Under the pieces are notes generated by a model that saw nothing but the letters and a program-made list of their open reading frames with translations, was not told the origin of the DNA and ran no database searches. A program made the translations under genes and the position numbers. Shown here piece by piece: positions 57,238 to 64,000 of a DNA stretch of 64,000 nt (the stretch's first letter is position 1; each line of letters begins with the position of its first letter). The DNA comes from Propionigenium maris DSM 9537. GTDB lineage: Bacteria > Fusobacteriota > Fusobacteriia > Fusobacteriales > Fusobacteriaceae. The DNA lies in NCBI RefSeq assembly GCF_027925155.1, contig NZ_BSDY01000002.1, positions 248,001 through 312,000 on the forward strand. The letters run 5' to 3'.

Positions 57238-57861
57238 TTATTTCATCATCTTCTTTACATAGGTAAAGAAGTCCTCCATGTTTCTCTCCTCATTTAAGCA
57301 AACGTTTAGGAAGAGCTCCATGATCTCCTTATTTACACTCTTCATAGCTGAGTTAATTGCAAGGGTCTGATTTAAGATATTGGCACAGTAGTCCTCATTG
57401 TCCACCATCTTCTTTACTCCCCTTACCTGCCCCTCTATCTTAGAGAGCCTTTTTATTATATCTTCCCTCTTCTCCCTAGCTTCATCCTGACTCAGCTTAG
57501 TAATAAGAGGCTGGGTATTGGAGTAGGTTTTCTGCCAGGCTTTAAGTCCCCCTGCCATATCGTAGACTTCCTCAAATCCCATCTTTACCATAAGGGCTGC
57601 TGCTGCCTTACTTCTTCCACCTACAGCACAGTAGACTAAGTAGGGAAGGGTTTTATCCAATTTTTCTATCTCCTTCTTAAAGTTGGAGAGCTTGAAAAAA
57701 TCTATCACCAAAGAATTTTCAATATTTCCCTCACTTTCGTGTTCCTTTTCAGTTCTAACGTCTAGATAGACCAGTTCCTTCCTGCTATCCATTAAGTTTT
57801 TACACTCTTCCAAGGAAAGGGTTTTAAAACCTTCATTGTTTTTCTTGAAAAAATTTAACAT
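57238..57861 (-). CDS. Rhodanese-CsoR/CstR fusion, candidate persulfide-sensing repressor
   Basis: 207 residues. Residues about 10-115 are a single rhodanese domain with Cys78 in VYCAVGGRSKAA. Residues about 125-207 are a CsoR-family four-helix DNA-binding domain: IIKRLSKIEGQVRGVKKMV, Cys159 in NEDYCANIL and Cys188 in ELFLNVCL. The Cu(I) ligand His of CsoR is missing (Phe/Asn there), as in persulfide sensor CstR, where the two Cys form tri- or tetrasulfide bridges. Fusion would let the rhodanese hand sulfur straight to the sensor. Strong promoter with an operator at the start site implies autorepression. Confidence 0.9.
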   Translation of the reverse strand: MLNFFKKNNEGFKTLSLEECKNLMDSRKELVYLDVRTEKEHESEGNIENSLVIDFFKLSNFKKEIEKLDKTLPYLVYCAVGGRSKAAAALMVKMGFEEVYDMAGGLKAWQKTYSNTQPLITKLSQDEAREKREDIIKRLSKIEGQVRGVKKMVDNEDYCANILNQTLAINSAMKSVNKEIMELFLNVCLNEERNMEDFFTYVKKMMK

Positions 57862-57878
57862 ATTCCCTCCTTAATTGC

Positions 57879-57893
57879 TACCCCCCTAGGGTA
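57879..57893. promoter_or_regulatory. CstR/CsoR-type operator of the regulator gene
   Basis: TACCCCCCTAGGGTA: inverted repeat TACCC/GGGTA. It covers the expected transcription start of the regulator's own promoter. Confidence 0.8.
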
Positions 57894-57899
57894 TACATT

Positions 57900-57928
57900 A
57901 TCATACTGTTAATTTTTTATTTTGTCAA
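57900..57928 (-). promoter_or_regulatory. Promoter of the rhodanese-CstR gene
   Basis: Minus strand TTGACA (57928-57923), 17 bp, TATGAT (57905-57900). The rest of the 57862-58146 gap is AT-rich and shows only the terminator at 58133. Confidence 0.9.
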
Positions 57929-58132
57929 CTTAAATCCCAAAATGAACACTTTAAGAACATTGTTTTGAAAATCGAAATATTTTTTCTTGTAATTTTATAA
58001 AAAAGCCGATCATTTTAAGGTGGGGTAGTTTACCTTTTAAACTAAATAAATAAACATACTTCCAGAAGCGATTCCCCTGAAAACGCCCTCTATAAAAGTC
58101 ATTCTCTACCTCTGCGAACTCTATAAAAAAAG

Positions 58133-58153
58133 AGCTGATCCTTGGATCAGCTC
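58133..58153 (-). terminator. Terminator of the two-component operon
   Basis: GAGCTGATC / GATCAGCTC, three-base loop, A-run to the left giving T-run on the minus strand. It overlaps the kinase stop codon. Confidence 0.9.
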
Positions 58154-59619
58154 CTCTTCTTCTCTTCTTCTCTATCTATAGGAAGGCATATCTTAAATGT
58201 ACTTCCCTTCCCCAGTTCACTGGATATCTCCAGATATCCCTTGTGAACCTCCAGTATATGCTTTACTATGGCAAGGCCCAGTCCTACTCCAGATTTTTTA
58301 TGGGTTCTTACATTGTCCTCCCTGAAAAATCTGTCGGTTATTCTGGCAATATTCTCCTTCTTTATACCTATACCGCAGTCCTCTACCACTATCTTTACGG
58401 TATTTTCAAAGGTTTCTCCCCTTACCCTTATCCATCCATTTTCCCTGTTATACTTTATGGAGTTATTTATGAGATTCATTATTACCTGCTTTAAACTTCC
58501 CGCATCTCCTATAACCCTTATATCCTTAATATCATCGAAGTTCCAGGACAGATCTATTCCCGACTCCATGGCTATCATCTCCATGATATCGCATATATCA
58601 TTTCCCATATGTGCCAGGTCCACAGGCTTAAATAGTCTTTTAAGACTTTGAGGATTCTGTGTCAGGTTGAGAAGCTCCTTGATCATCCCGTCCAGCCAGT
58701 TTATCTCCTCTAGAATCTTTAGGAGGGTTTCCTCATAGTCCTTGGCGCTTCTTTCCTGCACCAGTTCTATCTCTATCATACTCTTCATAGAAGCTATAGG
58801 TGTCTTAAGCTCATGACTTACATTGGAGGAAAACTCCTCCATCTTCTCGATATTTATCTCTACATTCTCTATAAGTTTATTTAAGGTAACAATAAGTTTA
58901 TCCACCTCTCTGCTTCCATAACGCTTTGTAAAACGCTGAGAGAGGTCGAATACCTCCTCCTTATAGAGTCCTCCGGTAAACTCATTGAGCTCCCTTAGGG
59001 CTCCCAATACCTTATCCATTGCATAGTTCACCAGAAGTATCTGAACCCCGGTGAGTAAGCAGAGAACAACCAGGAGCATGAGGTTTATTGTATACTTGAT
59101 ATTTTTTAAGTAGGATATATCCTTGGTAAGTCCCAGATAACTTCCCTCTGGAAAGAAATCATTCTTGGGAAGAGGAATCATAAGCATATGCTTGGTACTG
59201 TAGCTGTAATACCTATTCTCCTCTATTACCTCATCTATCTTCTCCTTGGGAATTCCCTTTAACTCATAGGTTCCAAAGTTATCCCCAAAATACCCCCTGA
59301 GAACTCCCCAGGTTTTAGGGAAGTCTGAGGTGGTCATATATATTACCCCCTTAGGGGGCTCTATTACCACTATAGAAAAGAGCTTGCTCATCTCGCTGAG
59401 CTGTCTGTCCACATCCTGAGTCCCCCTTTTCAGGGTCTCTGTGAGAAGGCCTATCTCCTCCTCCATCTCCTTTTCCACCTCCATCATAACAAGGTGTTCT
59501 ATGGAGTAGTTAAAAAAGGAGGATACCCCTATGAAGGTAAATATTATAAGTCCCGTACTTATAATGAGTATCTTCCCCTTCAGTCTGTCTCGGAAATAAA
59601 GAAATCTTTTAAGTTTCAA
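58147..59619 (-). CDS. Sensor histidine kinase, CusS-like
   Basis: 490 residues, TTG start two bases after the regulator stop (AAAGG nearby). Membrane helix (ILIISTGLIIFTFIGVSSFF), periplasmic sensor domain (about 45-175), second helix (INLMLLVVLCLLTGVQILLV), HAMP, H-box SSNVSHELKTPIASMKSM, N-box NLINNSIKYNREN, then DCGIGI and SGVGLGLAIVKH. The organisation is that of heavy-metal sensors such as CusS, but no metal-resistance gene is adjacent; the neighbouring sulfur locus may be its target. Signal not known. Confidence 0.9.
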   Translation of the reverse strand: MKLKRFLYFRDRLKGKILIISTGLIIFTFIGVSSFFNYSIEHLVMMEVEKEMEEEIGLLTETLKRGTQDVDRQLSEMSKLFSIVVIEPPKGVIYMTTSDFPKTWGVLRGYFGDNFGTYELKGIPKEKIDEVIEENRYYSYSTKHMLMIPLPKNDFFPEGSYLGLTKDISYLKNIKYTINLMLLVVLCLLTGVQILLVNYAMDKVLGALRELNEFTGGLYKEEVFDLSQRFTKRYGSREVDKLIVTLNKLIENVEINIEKMEEFSSNVSHELKTPIASMKSMIEIELVQERSAKDYEETLLKILEEINWLDGMIKELLNLTQNPQSLKRLFKPVDLAHMGNDICDIMEMIAMESGIDLSWNFDDIKDIRVIGDAGSLKQVIMNLINNSIKYNRENGWIRVRGETFENTVKIVVEDCGIGIKKENIARITDRFFREDNVRTHKKSGVGLGLAIVKHILEVHKGYLEISSELGKGSTFKICLPIDREEEKKRS

Positions 59620-59621
59620 GT

Positions 59622-60290
59622 TTAAGCCTTTAATATATATCCTACTCCTCTTACAGTGTGGATAAGTTTTTCATCGAAATCCTTATCTATCTTCTTTCTC
59701 AGGTGGTTTATATAAACATCCACTACGTTGGTATCCGTTAAGAAATCTATATTCCAGACTTTTTCTGCTATCATAGTCCTTGTAAGAACAAGGTTCTTAT
59801 TTCTAAGGAAGTACTCTAGAAGGGAAAACTCCTTTAAGGTAAGCTCGATAAGCTTATCTCCCCTTCTTATCTCTCTGTTTAAAAGGTTTACAGTAAGATC
59901 CTTTGCTGCAATTATACTCTCCTTATCCTCTGAGTTTCTACGGAGAACTGCTCTCAACCTGGCAAGTAACTCTGCAAAGGCAAAGGGCTTGGTTACATAG
60001 TCATCTGCTCCAGCATCTAGACCGGCCACCTTATCTCCAATCTCTCCCTTAGCAGAAAGTAACACTATATAAGCTGAATTTTTTTCCTTTCTCAGGGCTT
60101 TACACACCTCTATTCCATTCATCTTAGGAATCATCACATCCAAAAGGATCAGGTCGTAGCTGTTGATCGACGCCATATATACTGCATCTTCTCCATCTTC
60201 ACAGACGTCCACCTTATACCCCGCTTCCGTCAGACCCTTCTTAAGGTATGTCAATATGTTCAGTTCATCCTCTACCACTAATACCTTCAT
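59622..60290 (-). CDS. OmpR-family response regulator
   Basis: 222 residues. Receiver with Asp51 in LILLDVMIPKMNG, LLSAKGE and YVTKPFAFAELLARL; C-terminal winged helix with ELTLKEFSLLEYFLRNKN, TNVVDVYINHLRKKID and the ending HTVRGVGYILKA, CusR-like. Forms a two-gene operon with the kinase. Confidence 0.95.
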   Translation of the reverse strand: MKVLVVEDELNILTYLKKGLTEAGYKVDVCEDGEDAVYMASINSYDLILLDVMIPKMNGIEVCKALRKEKNSAYIVLLSAKGEIGDKVAGLDAGADDYVTKPFAFAELLARLRAVLRRNSEDKESIIAAKDLTVNLLNREIRRGDKLIELTLKEFSLLEYFLRNKNLVLTRTMIAEKVWNIDFLTDTNVVDVYINHLRKKIDKDFDEKLIHTVRGVGYILKA

Positions 60291-60457
60291 AAATTCGCTC
60301 CTCTCTATCGCTTTTAAATTCCTTATTTATTGCTCCACATAATATGAATTATATCACAATTATCCCTTTGAGCAAGAGTTAATACTACTCCTTTTTTGAA
60401 ATTAAAATCATTTATCTGTTTATTAATCTTTTATTAATCTTTTATTAAAAAGACTCC

Positions 60458-61597
60458 TTATCCTTTTTTTTGGATAGTATTTATTTTTTCCCTCAGGAGC
60501 TCCAAGTTCACTTTTTTGCTGAGTTTCTCTCTCTCCTGGAAGGTCAGCTGCCTCTCCCTATGCTTTGAGAGGTTTCCAAAGGACACCCCTAACAGCCTTA
60601 TACTTTTCCTCTCATCTATTTCCTCTACCTCCTCTATGAGCCCCCTCATGGCTTCATGAAGGTCTATCCTGTCCCCTGTATAGGTCTCAAAGGTTTTAGA
60701 CCTTGTGATGGTTTTTCTGTCGCTGTATCTCACCTTGACAACCACCGTTTTGCAGAGGAACCCCTTGTTTTTAAGGCGGTCATAGGTTTTTTCAAAGAGA
60801 GCCTCCATCTCCTTATCTATCTCCTCCCTGGTCTCCAGGTAATATTTAAAGGTATTTTCATTCCCTATGGAGTGGGTTTTCCGCTTATAGTCCACCTCTC
60901 TGTAGTCATACCCTCTGGAGTACTGGTAGATAAGTTCTCCCCGGGACCTTCCAAGGGTAGCTATGAGCTCTGTAAGGGAGTATCTGTACACATCCCCTAC
61001 CCTCTCTATCTGAAGCTTTTTTCTTAGCTCCTCCACCATCTTCCTACCCACCCCAGGAAGGATCCTCACATCCTTTTCCCTGATATACTCCACAAACTCC
61101 TCCCGGCTCCTGAAGATATAGATCCCCCCAGGCTTATTTATATCACTTGCGATCTTTGCTGTAAGCTTGTTGTATCCTATTCCCACTGAGCAGGTAAGCT
61201 GTGTATTTTTTTCTATTCCCCTCTGAAACCTCCTGGCAAAGTACTCCCTGCTGGGGTATCCTTCTATAACCTCTGTAAGGTCCAGGTACCCCTCATCAAA
61301 GGCTATAAACTCTGTTTTTTCAGTTATTCTCCTCACCAGCTCCTGTATCTTGGCCGATACCTCCCCGTAGACCCCCTTTCTCACAGGAAGGGAGATGAGG
61401 TTGGGGCAGAGTCTTCTGGCTTCAGGGAGGGGCATTGCAGATTTTACTCCGAATTTTCGGGCTTCATAGCTGGCTGTTGTCACTATATTTTCTCCCACCA
61501 CTATTGGTTTCCCCCTGAGGAAGGGATTTTCCCTTATCTCTACAGATGCATAGAATGCGTCCATATCATAGTGCATTATAACTCTCCTCTCAGACAT
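60458..61597 (-). CDS. dinB: DNA polymerase IV (Y-family)
   Basis: 379 residues. Palm and fingers: IMHYDMDAFYASVEIRENP with the first catalytic Asp; VVGENIVTTASYEARKFGV (steric gate and nucleotide contacts); FIAFDEGYLDLTE, the second acidic pair with Gly in place of the usual Ala; CSVGIGYNKLTAKIASDINKP. Helix-hairpin-helix ILPGVGRKM and little finger (THSIGNENTFKYY). No C-terminal QLxLF-type clamp-binding end is evident beyond ERQLTFQ. Error-prone translesion synthesis. GGAGGGGCGGT before ATG. Own unit. Confidence 0.96.
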   Translation of the reverse strand: MSERRVIMHYDMDAFYASVEIRENPFLRGKPIVVGENIVTTASYEARKFGVKSAMPLPEARRLCPNLISLPVRKGVYGEVSAKIQELVRRITEKTEFIAFDEGYLDLTEVIEGYPSREYFARRFQRGIEKNTQLTCSVGIGYNKLTAKIASDINKPGGIYIFRSREEFVEYIREKDVRILPGVGRKMVEELRKKLQIERVGDVYRYSLTELIATLGRSRGELIYQYSRGYDYREVDYKRKTHSIGNENTFKYYLETREEIDKEMEALFEKTYDRLKNKGFLCKTVVVKVRYSDRKTITRSKTFETYTGDRIDLHEAMRGLIEEVEEIDERKSIRLLGVSFGNLSKHRERQLTFQEREKLSKKVNLELLREKINTIQKKG

Positions 61598-61743
61598 ACC
61601 GCCCCTCCCTATCTATATTAATATATAGTTATATTATAGCATAGTTTTTATGAGAATTACTTCTTTAAACAGAAGTTCCTTCGATTCCCCCACTTTCCTC
61701 TACTATTTTATTCCAAGAGAAGGAAAGGTCAAAAAATTAAAAA

Positions 61744-61830
61744 GGAGCGTGACGCTCCCCCTCGCTAATCTCATGTAAGGTTTTCTTATGGAATTAATCT
61801 ATAATTCTATACTTTCTTTAATGATAAAAA
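61744..61830. repeat. Dispersed intergenic repeat, copy C
   Basis: About 87 bp: hairpin GGAGCGTGACGCTCC, CTAATCTCATGTAAGG, TATGGAATTAATCTATAATT and CTATACTTTCTTTAATGATA. It agrees with copy B over long stretches (GGAATTAATCT.TAATTCTATACTTTC) and, like A and B, is followed by the terminator of a minus-strand gene. Confidence 0.8.
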
Positions 61831-61832
61831 TA

Positions 61833-61876
61833 TACCCTCAGGGGGTAGGGAGCCATCTTTCAGAGATCCCTACCTG
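61833..61876 (-). terminator. Terminator of the antiporter gene, with a CstR-site look-alike
   Basis: GGTAGGGA / TCCCTACC (61844-61876) stem, then T-rich sequence on the minus strand. TACCCTCAGGGGGTA (61833-61847) resembles the CstR-type operators, but lies at a gene end, so it may be only part of the terminator. Confidence 0.7.
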
Positions 61877-61911
61877 GGTATGATCTGTATTACCTTAAAA
61901 AGTCTTAACTG

Positions 61912-63126
61912 TTAGAGAACCGCCTCTTCTCTGAGCTCCACCCTCTCCTCCTCTCCTAGAAGGGGTTCAGCACTTAGCTTAATCCCTATGGCTCCCAGGG
62001 GAGCTGTAAGAAGTACGCTGAGGATAGCCACTGCCTGGATTATCTCTCCCCCTGCCACTCCCATCTGAAGGGGAACTCCTGCCTTAGCTGATTGAACTGT
62101 AGCCTTGGGAAGGTAGGCTATCACACAAAAGAGCCTCTCCCTGTAGCTTAGTTCTGTACCTATAAGAGATACCCATGTTCCCACAGACCTTATTACAAGG
62201 GCACTGAGAATGATGAGCGTCCCAGGAACTATAAGTTGTCCAATGAGATTTGGGTCTATTGCTGCGCCTACCAGAGTAAAGAGGTAAATCTGCCCAATCT
62301 GCCATGCCTTCCCCAAATAGAGGGACAGGTCCTCCCCCAGCTTGGCATCTGCATAGTTGTTTATCATGAACCCCATAACCATCACCCCTATGAGGGAGTT
62401 AAACTCAAGGATATGCCTGTCCTCCAGTATCCTCATCCCCGTACCTACACCTAGCACCAGTGCCGACTGGGCTACGGGGTTTCTTACAAGTCTGCATAGG
62501 GGCTTCAATAGGCAGGCTGCAACTACCCCTGAAAATATTCCAAACCCTATGGACAGCGGAACTCCAGCAAGATTGGCTCCCAGAGAACTCTCCGACCCAA
62601 AGTACAGTCCTATAAAGGTAGTGAAGAGGGCTATGGCTATACTGTCATCTGCAGATCCCCCTGCAAGCATCATCTGAGGTATGGCCTTTTTCCTCCCAAG
62701 TCCCCTCTTAATGAGGTCCACCATAGACGGGATAAGTACTGCAGGACTTACTGCAGATATTATGAATCCCAGGATTCCTCCCTGTATAAAGGTGAAACCA
62801 AATACCTTCACCGCTGCAAAGGCAACGGCAAACCCCTCTAGTCCTGCCGGTATAAAACTCAGCAGTAGGGCTGGTCTTCCCATTTTCTTTAACTGTTCAC
62901 AGCTTATCCCCAGTCCCCCTGTTATAAGTACCGTTACCAGGGCTACACTCTTTAACTCCTTACCTATCTCTAGGGTAAAACCGTCCAGGGCTCCCAGGTA
63001 AGCCGGTCCCACAACACACCCAAATATTATCATTCCTAAAAGTTTTGGCAGCTTAATTCGCTCCACCAGCTTCCCTGCTATATGCCCACCAGCCAGCAGC
63101 AACACCATTGAAAAAACTGTTCTCAT
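61912..63126 (-). CDS. Cation:proton antiporter (CPA family)
   Basis: 404 residues; ATG at 63126 with AAGGAGAG seven bases upstream. The longer frame to 63261 would add 45 residues without membrane character and is rejected. Twelve or so helices with GGHIAGKLVERIKLPKLLGM at the N-terminus, GVVGPAYLG-type loops (CVVGPAYLGALDG), ISAVSPAVLIPSMV and MLAGGSADDSIAIALF, whose paired Asp are the cation site of Na+/H+ antiporters. Likely Na+ or K+/H+ exchange in the inner membrane. Monocistronic. Confidence 0.9.
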   Translation of the reverse strand: MRTVFSMVLLLAGGHIAGKLVERIKLPKLLGMIIFGCVVGPAYLGALDGFTLEIGKELKSVALVTVLITGGLGISCEQLKKMGRPALLLSFIPAGLEGFAVAFAAVKVFGFTFIQGGILGFIISAVSPAVLIPSMVDLIKRGLGRKKAIPQMMLAGGSADDSIAIALFTTFIGLYFGSESSLGANLAGVPLSIGFGIFSGVVAACLLKPLCRLVRNPVAQSALVLGVGTGMRILEDRHILEFNSLIGVMVMGFMINNYADAKLGEDLSLYLGKAWQIGQIYLFTLVGAAIDPNLIGQLIVPGTLIILSALVIRSVGTWVSLIGTELSYRERLFCVIAYLPKATVQSAKAGVPLQMGVAGGEIIQAVAILSVLLTAPLGAIGIKLSAEPLLGEEERVELREEAVL

Positions 63127-63382
63127 TACTTTCTCTCCTTTTTCCGCAATTATTTTATTGAAAAAACAAAAAAGACTCCCACAGGAAAAAATCCTGCAGA
63201 AGCCATCATCTTTTTCGTCAAAAGCATTTAGGGTTACCCCAGGGAGAGCCTCATCCCCCATTTATTTTCAAGATATTATAATACTTTTTAGTGCTTTTGT
63301 CAACTTTACCTCTTTTTCCTTGCCATATTCTCAATTTTAATATATAAATGTATTACAGGAATAGAATATTGGAGGTTTGTAG

Positions 63383-63868
63383 ATGATAAAGGAACTATGT
63401 AATCTTGAAGATTACAGCGAAGTGCTGTGTATATTAGATAAGATCTCTATCTTTGGCGGACTTACCAGACCTCAGCTAAGTGTCATCTTTAAGGAGTTAA
63501 AGAAAACTTCTATAAAGAAGGGAGAGGTTATCTTTGAACAGGGGAAGTCTCCAGATAATATCTACATTGTTCAGAGCGGATGTGTTAAAATAGTTGAAAA
63601 GTTATCCACCGACTCACTGGAACTTATCACATTTAATACTGGGGACTGCTTTGGAGAAACTGAACTTATCGGTATCTTTCCCTATATAGCTTCTGCAGTG
63701 GCTGCCGCAGACACCGAGCTCATCGTCTTTCCTAGAAAGGCTCTTAGAATCCTCTACAAGAAACACCTGCCCATCTTTTCGGTGATTATTTTAAACATAG
63801 CAAGGGAGTCGTGTAGACGTCTTGCCCAGGCAGATAAGAGGATGTTCGATATGTTGGAAAAAAAGTAA
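63383..63868 (+). CDS. Cyclic-nucleotide-binding-domain protein without DNA-binding domain
   Basis: 161 residues, a Crp/Fnr-type cNMP-binding barrel: ISIFGGLTRPQLSVIFKEL, KKGEVIFEQGKSPDNIYIVQ, SGCVKIVEK, NTGDCFGETELIGIFPYIAS (phosphate-binding cassette, lacking the typical Arg) and a C-terminal helix like the Crp dimer helix (VIILNIARESCRRLAQADKR). It ends where a helix-turn-helix would start, so it is not a DNA-binding regulator by itself. GGAGG site. Immediately upstream of rubredoxin but separated by a promoter. Confidence 0.88.
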   Translation: MIKELCNLEDYSEVLCILDKISIFGGLTRPQLSVIFKELKKTSIKKGEVIFEQGKSPDNIYIVQSGCVKIVEKLSTDSLELITFNTGDCFGETELIGIFPYIASAVAAADTELIVFPRKALRILYKKHLPIFSVIILNIARESCRRLAQADKRMFDMLEKK

Positions 63869-63876
63869 TTTTTTTC

Positions 63877-63905
63877 TTGACTCAAAACATAAATAATGTT
63901 ATTAT
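63877..63905 (+). promoter_or_regulatory. Promoter of the rubredoxin gene
   Basis: TTGACT (63877-63882), 17 bp, TATTAT (63900-63905), about 40 bp before the rubredoxin ATG. Confidence 0.75.
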
Positions 63906-63944
63906 AATTTTGTAATCAATACAACTTTAGGAGGATTTAATAAT

Positions 63945-64000
63945 ATGAAAACTTATGTATGTGAAGTATGTGGATATGTATATGACCCAGCTGTTGGAGA
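63945..64000 (+). CDS. Rubredoxin, cut by window edge
   Basis: The first 18 codons are visible: MKTYVCEVCGYVYDPAVG, with the N-terminal CxxCG iron-binding loop and the conserved YVYDPA of rubredoxins. The second CPxCG loop lies beyond the window. AGGAGG precedes ATG by 9 bases. A small one-iron electron carrier, often serving oxygen or superoxide detoxification in anaerobes. Confidence 0.95.
   Translation, partial: MKTYVCEVCGYVYDPAVG

Noticed and set aside
61833..61847. Fourth CstR operator
   Set aside because: Sequence is similar, but it lies at a gene end inside a terminator and no gene start follows it; coincidence is likely.
63127..63261. 45-residue N-terminal extension of the antiporter
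   Set aside because: The extension lacks a ribosome site and membrane character, whereas the ATG at 63126 has AAGGAGAG at the right distance.

Overview
The window looks like a chromosomal stretch of an anaerobic, Gram-negative, AT-rich bacterium, most likely a member of the Fusobacteriota (an Ilyobacter, Propionigenium, Psychrilyobacter or Cetobacterium type of organism). This is an inference. It rests on the heavy use of AGA/AGG and ATA codons, strong GGAGG ribosome sites, an outer-membrane MipA-type protein, ferredoxin and rubredoxin genes, Na+-coupled energetics (NQR genes, an alanine/glycine:Na+ symporter) and a formiminoglutamate/tetrahydrofolate route for histidine fermentation. I saw no tRNA, rRNA, CRISPR array, transposase or phage gene.

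Layout. 1-2.7 kb: end of a TrkH K+ transporter, then an iron alcohol dehydrogenase with a strong promoter and an unusual nested four-site operator. 2.8-7.1 kb: fructose-type PTS (a fused IIABC plus a second IIC) divergent from a Rep_3-like replication-initiator homologue, with helically phased repeats between them. 7.3-11.5 kb: small exported or membrane proteins and a sensor/HD-GYP gene split by a frameshift. 11.8-16.6 kb: RpiR regulator divergent from hutD-ftcD-fchA-fhs. 16.7-20.1 kb: small genes, a methyltransferase, a ferredoxin, a 20-residue membrane peptide gene and a LysM/M15 peptidase. 20.1-27.7 kb: AfuABC/FbpABC-like ABC transporter divergent from a hybrid histidine kinase and response regulator, followed by a lipoprotein with the signature motifs of a cystatin. 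28.0-34.4 kb: AGCS symporter and nqrBCDEF without nqrA, with a duplicated FMN domain in NqrC. 34.5-36.6 kb: two MarR-like paralogues around a MipA-like protein and a 39-residue peptide. 36.9-40.1 kb: a promoter, tandem structured RNA and terminator leading into a MATE exporter, a dipeptidase and MntP. 40.3-42.1 kb: two lipoproteins, one phospholipase-D-like.

42.2-57.9 kb is the most unusual region, with all genes on the minus strand. It combines a Ynj-like ABC transporter (as in E. coli ynjBCD), a CDP-alcohol phosphatidyltransferase (ynjF-like), a nucleoside hydrolase, an APH/choline-kinase-like kinase, two small-molecule or lipid glycosyltransferases, two VTT/TVP38 membrane proteins (one fused to a double rhodanese), two exported double rhodaneses, a GltD-like flavoprotein fused to an HdrB-like CCG module, and a regulator that fuses a rhodanese to a CsoR/CstR DNA-binding domain. 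Matching TACCC..GGGTA operators lie in front of the regulator and the flavoprotein. I read it as a sulfane-sulfur-regulated pathway for import and membrane-lipid attachment of a small molecule; the chemistry is unknown.

58.1-64.0 kb: a CusRS-like two-component pair, DNA polymerase IV, a cation:proton antiporter, an HTH-less cyclic-nucleotide-binding protein and the start of rubredoxin. A roughly 90-bp intergenic repeat occurs at least three times (34.99, 42.06 and 61.74 kb), each time next to the terminator of a minus-strand gene.
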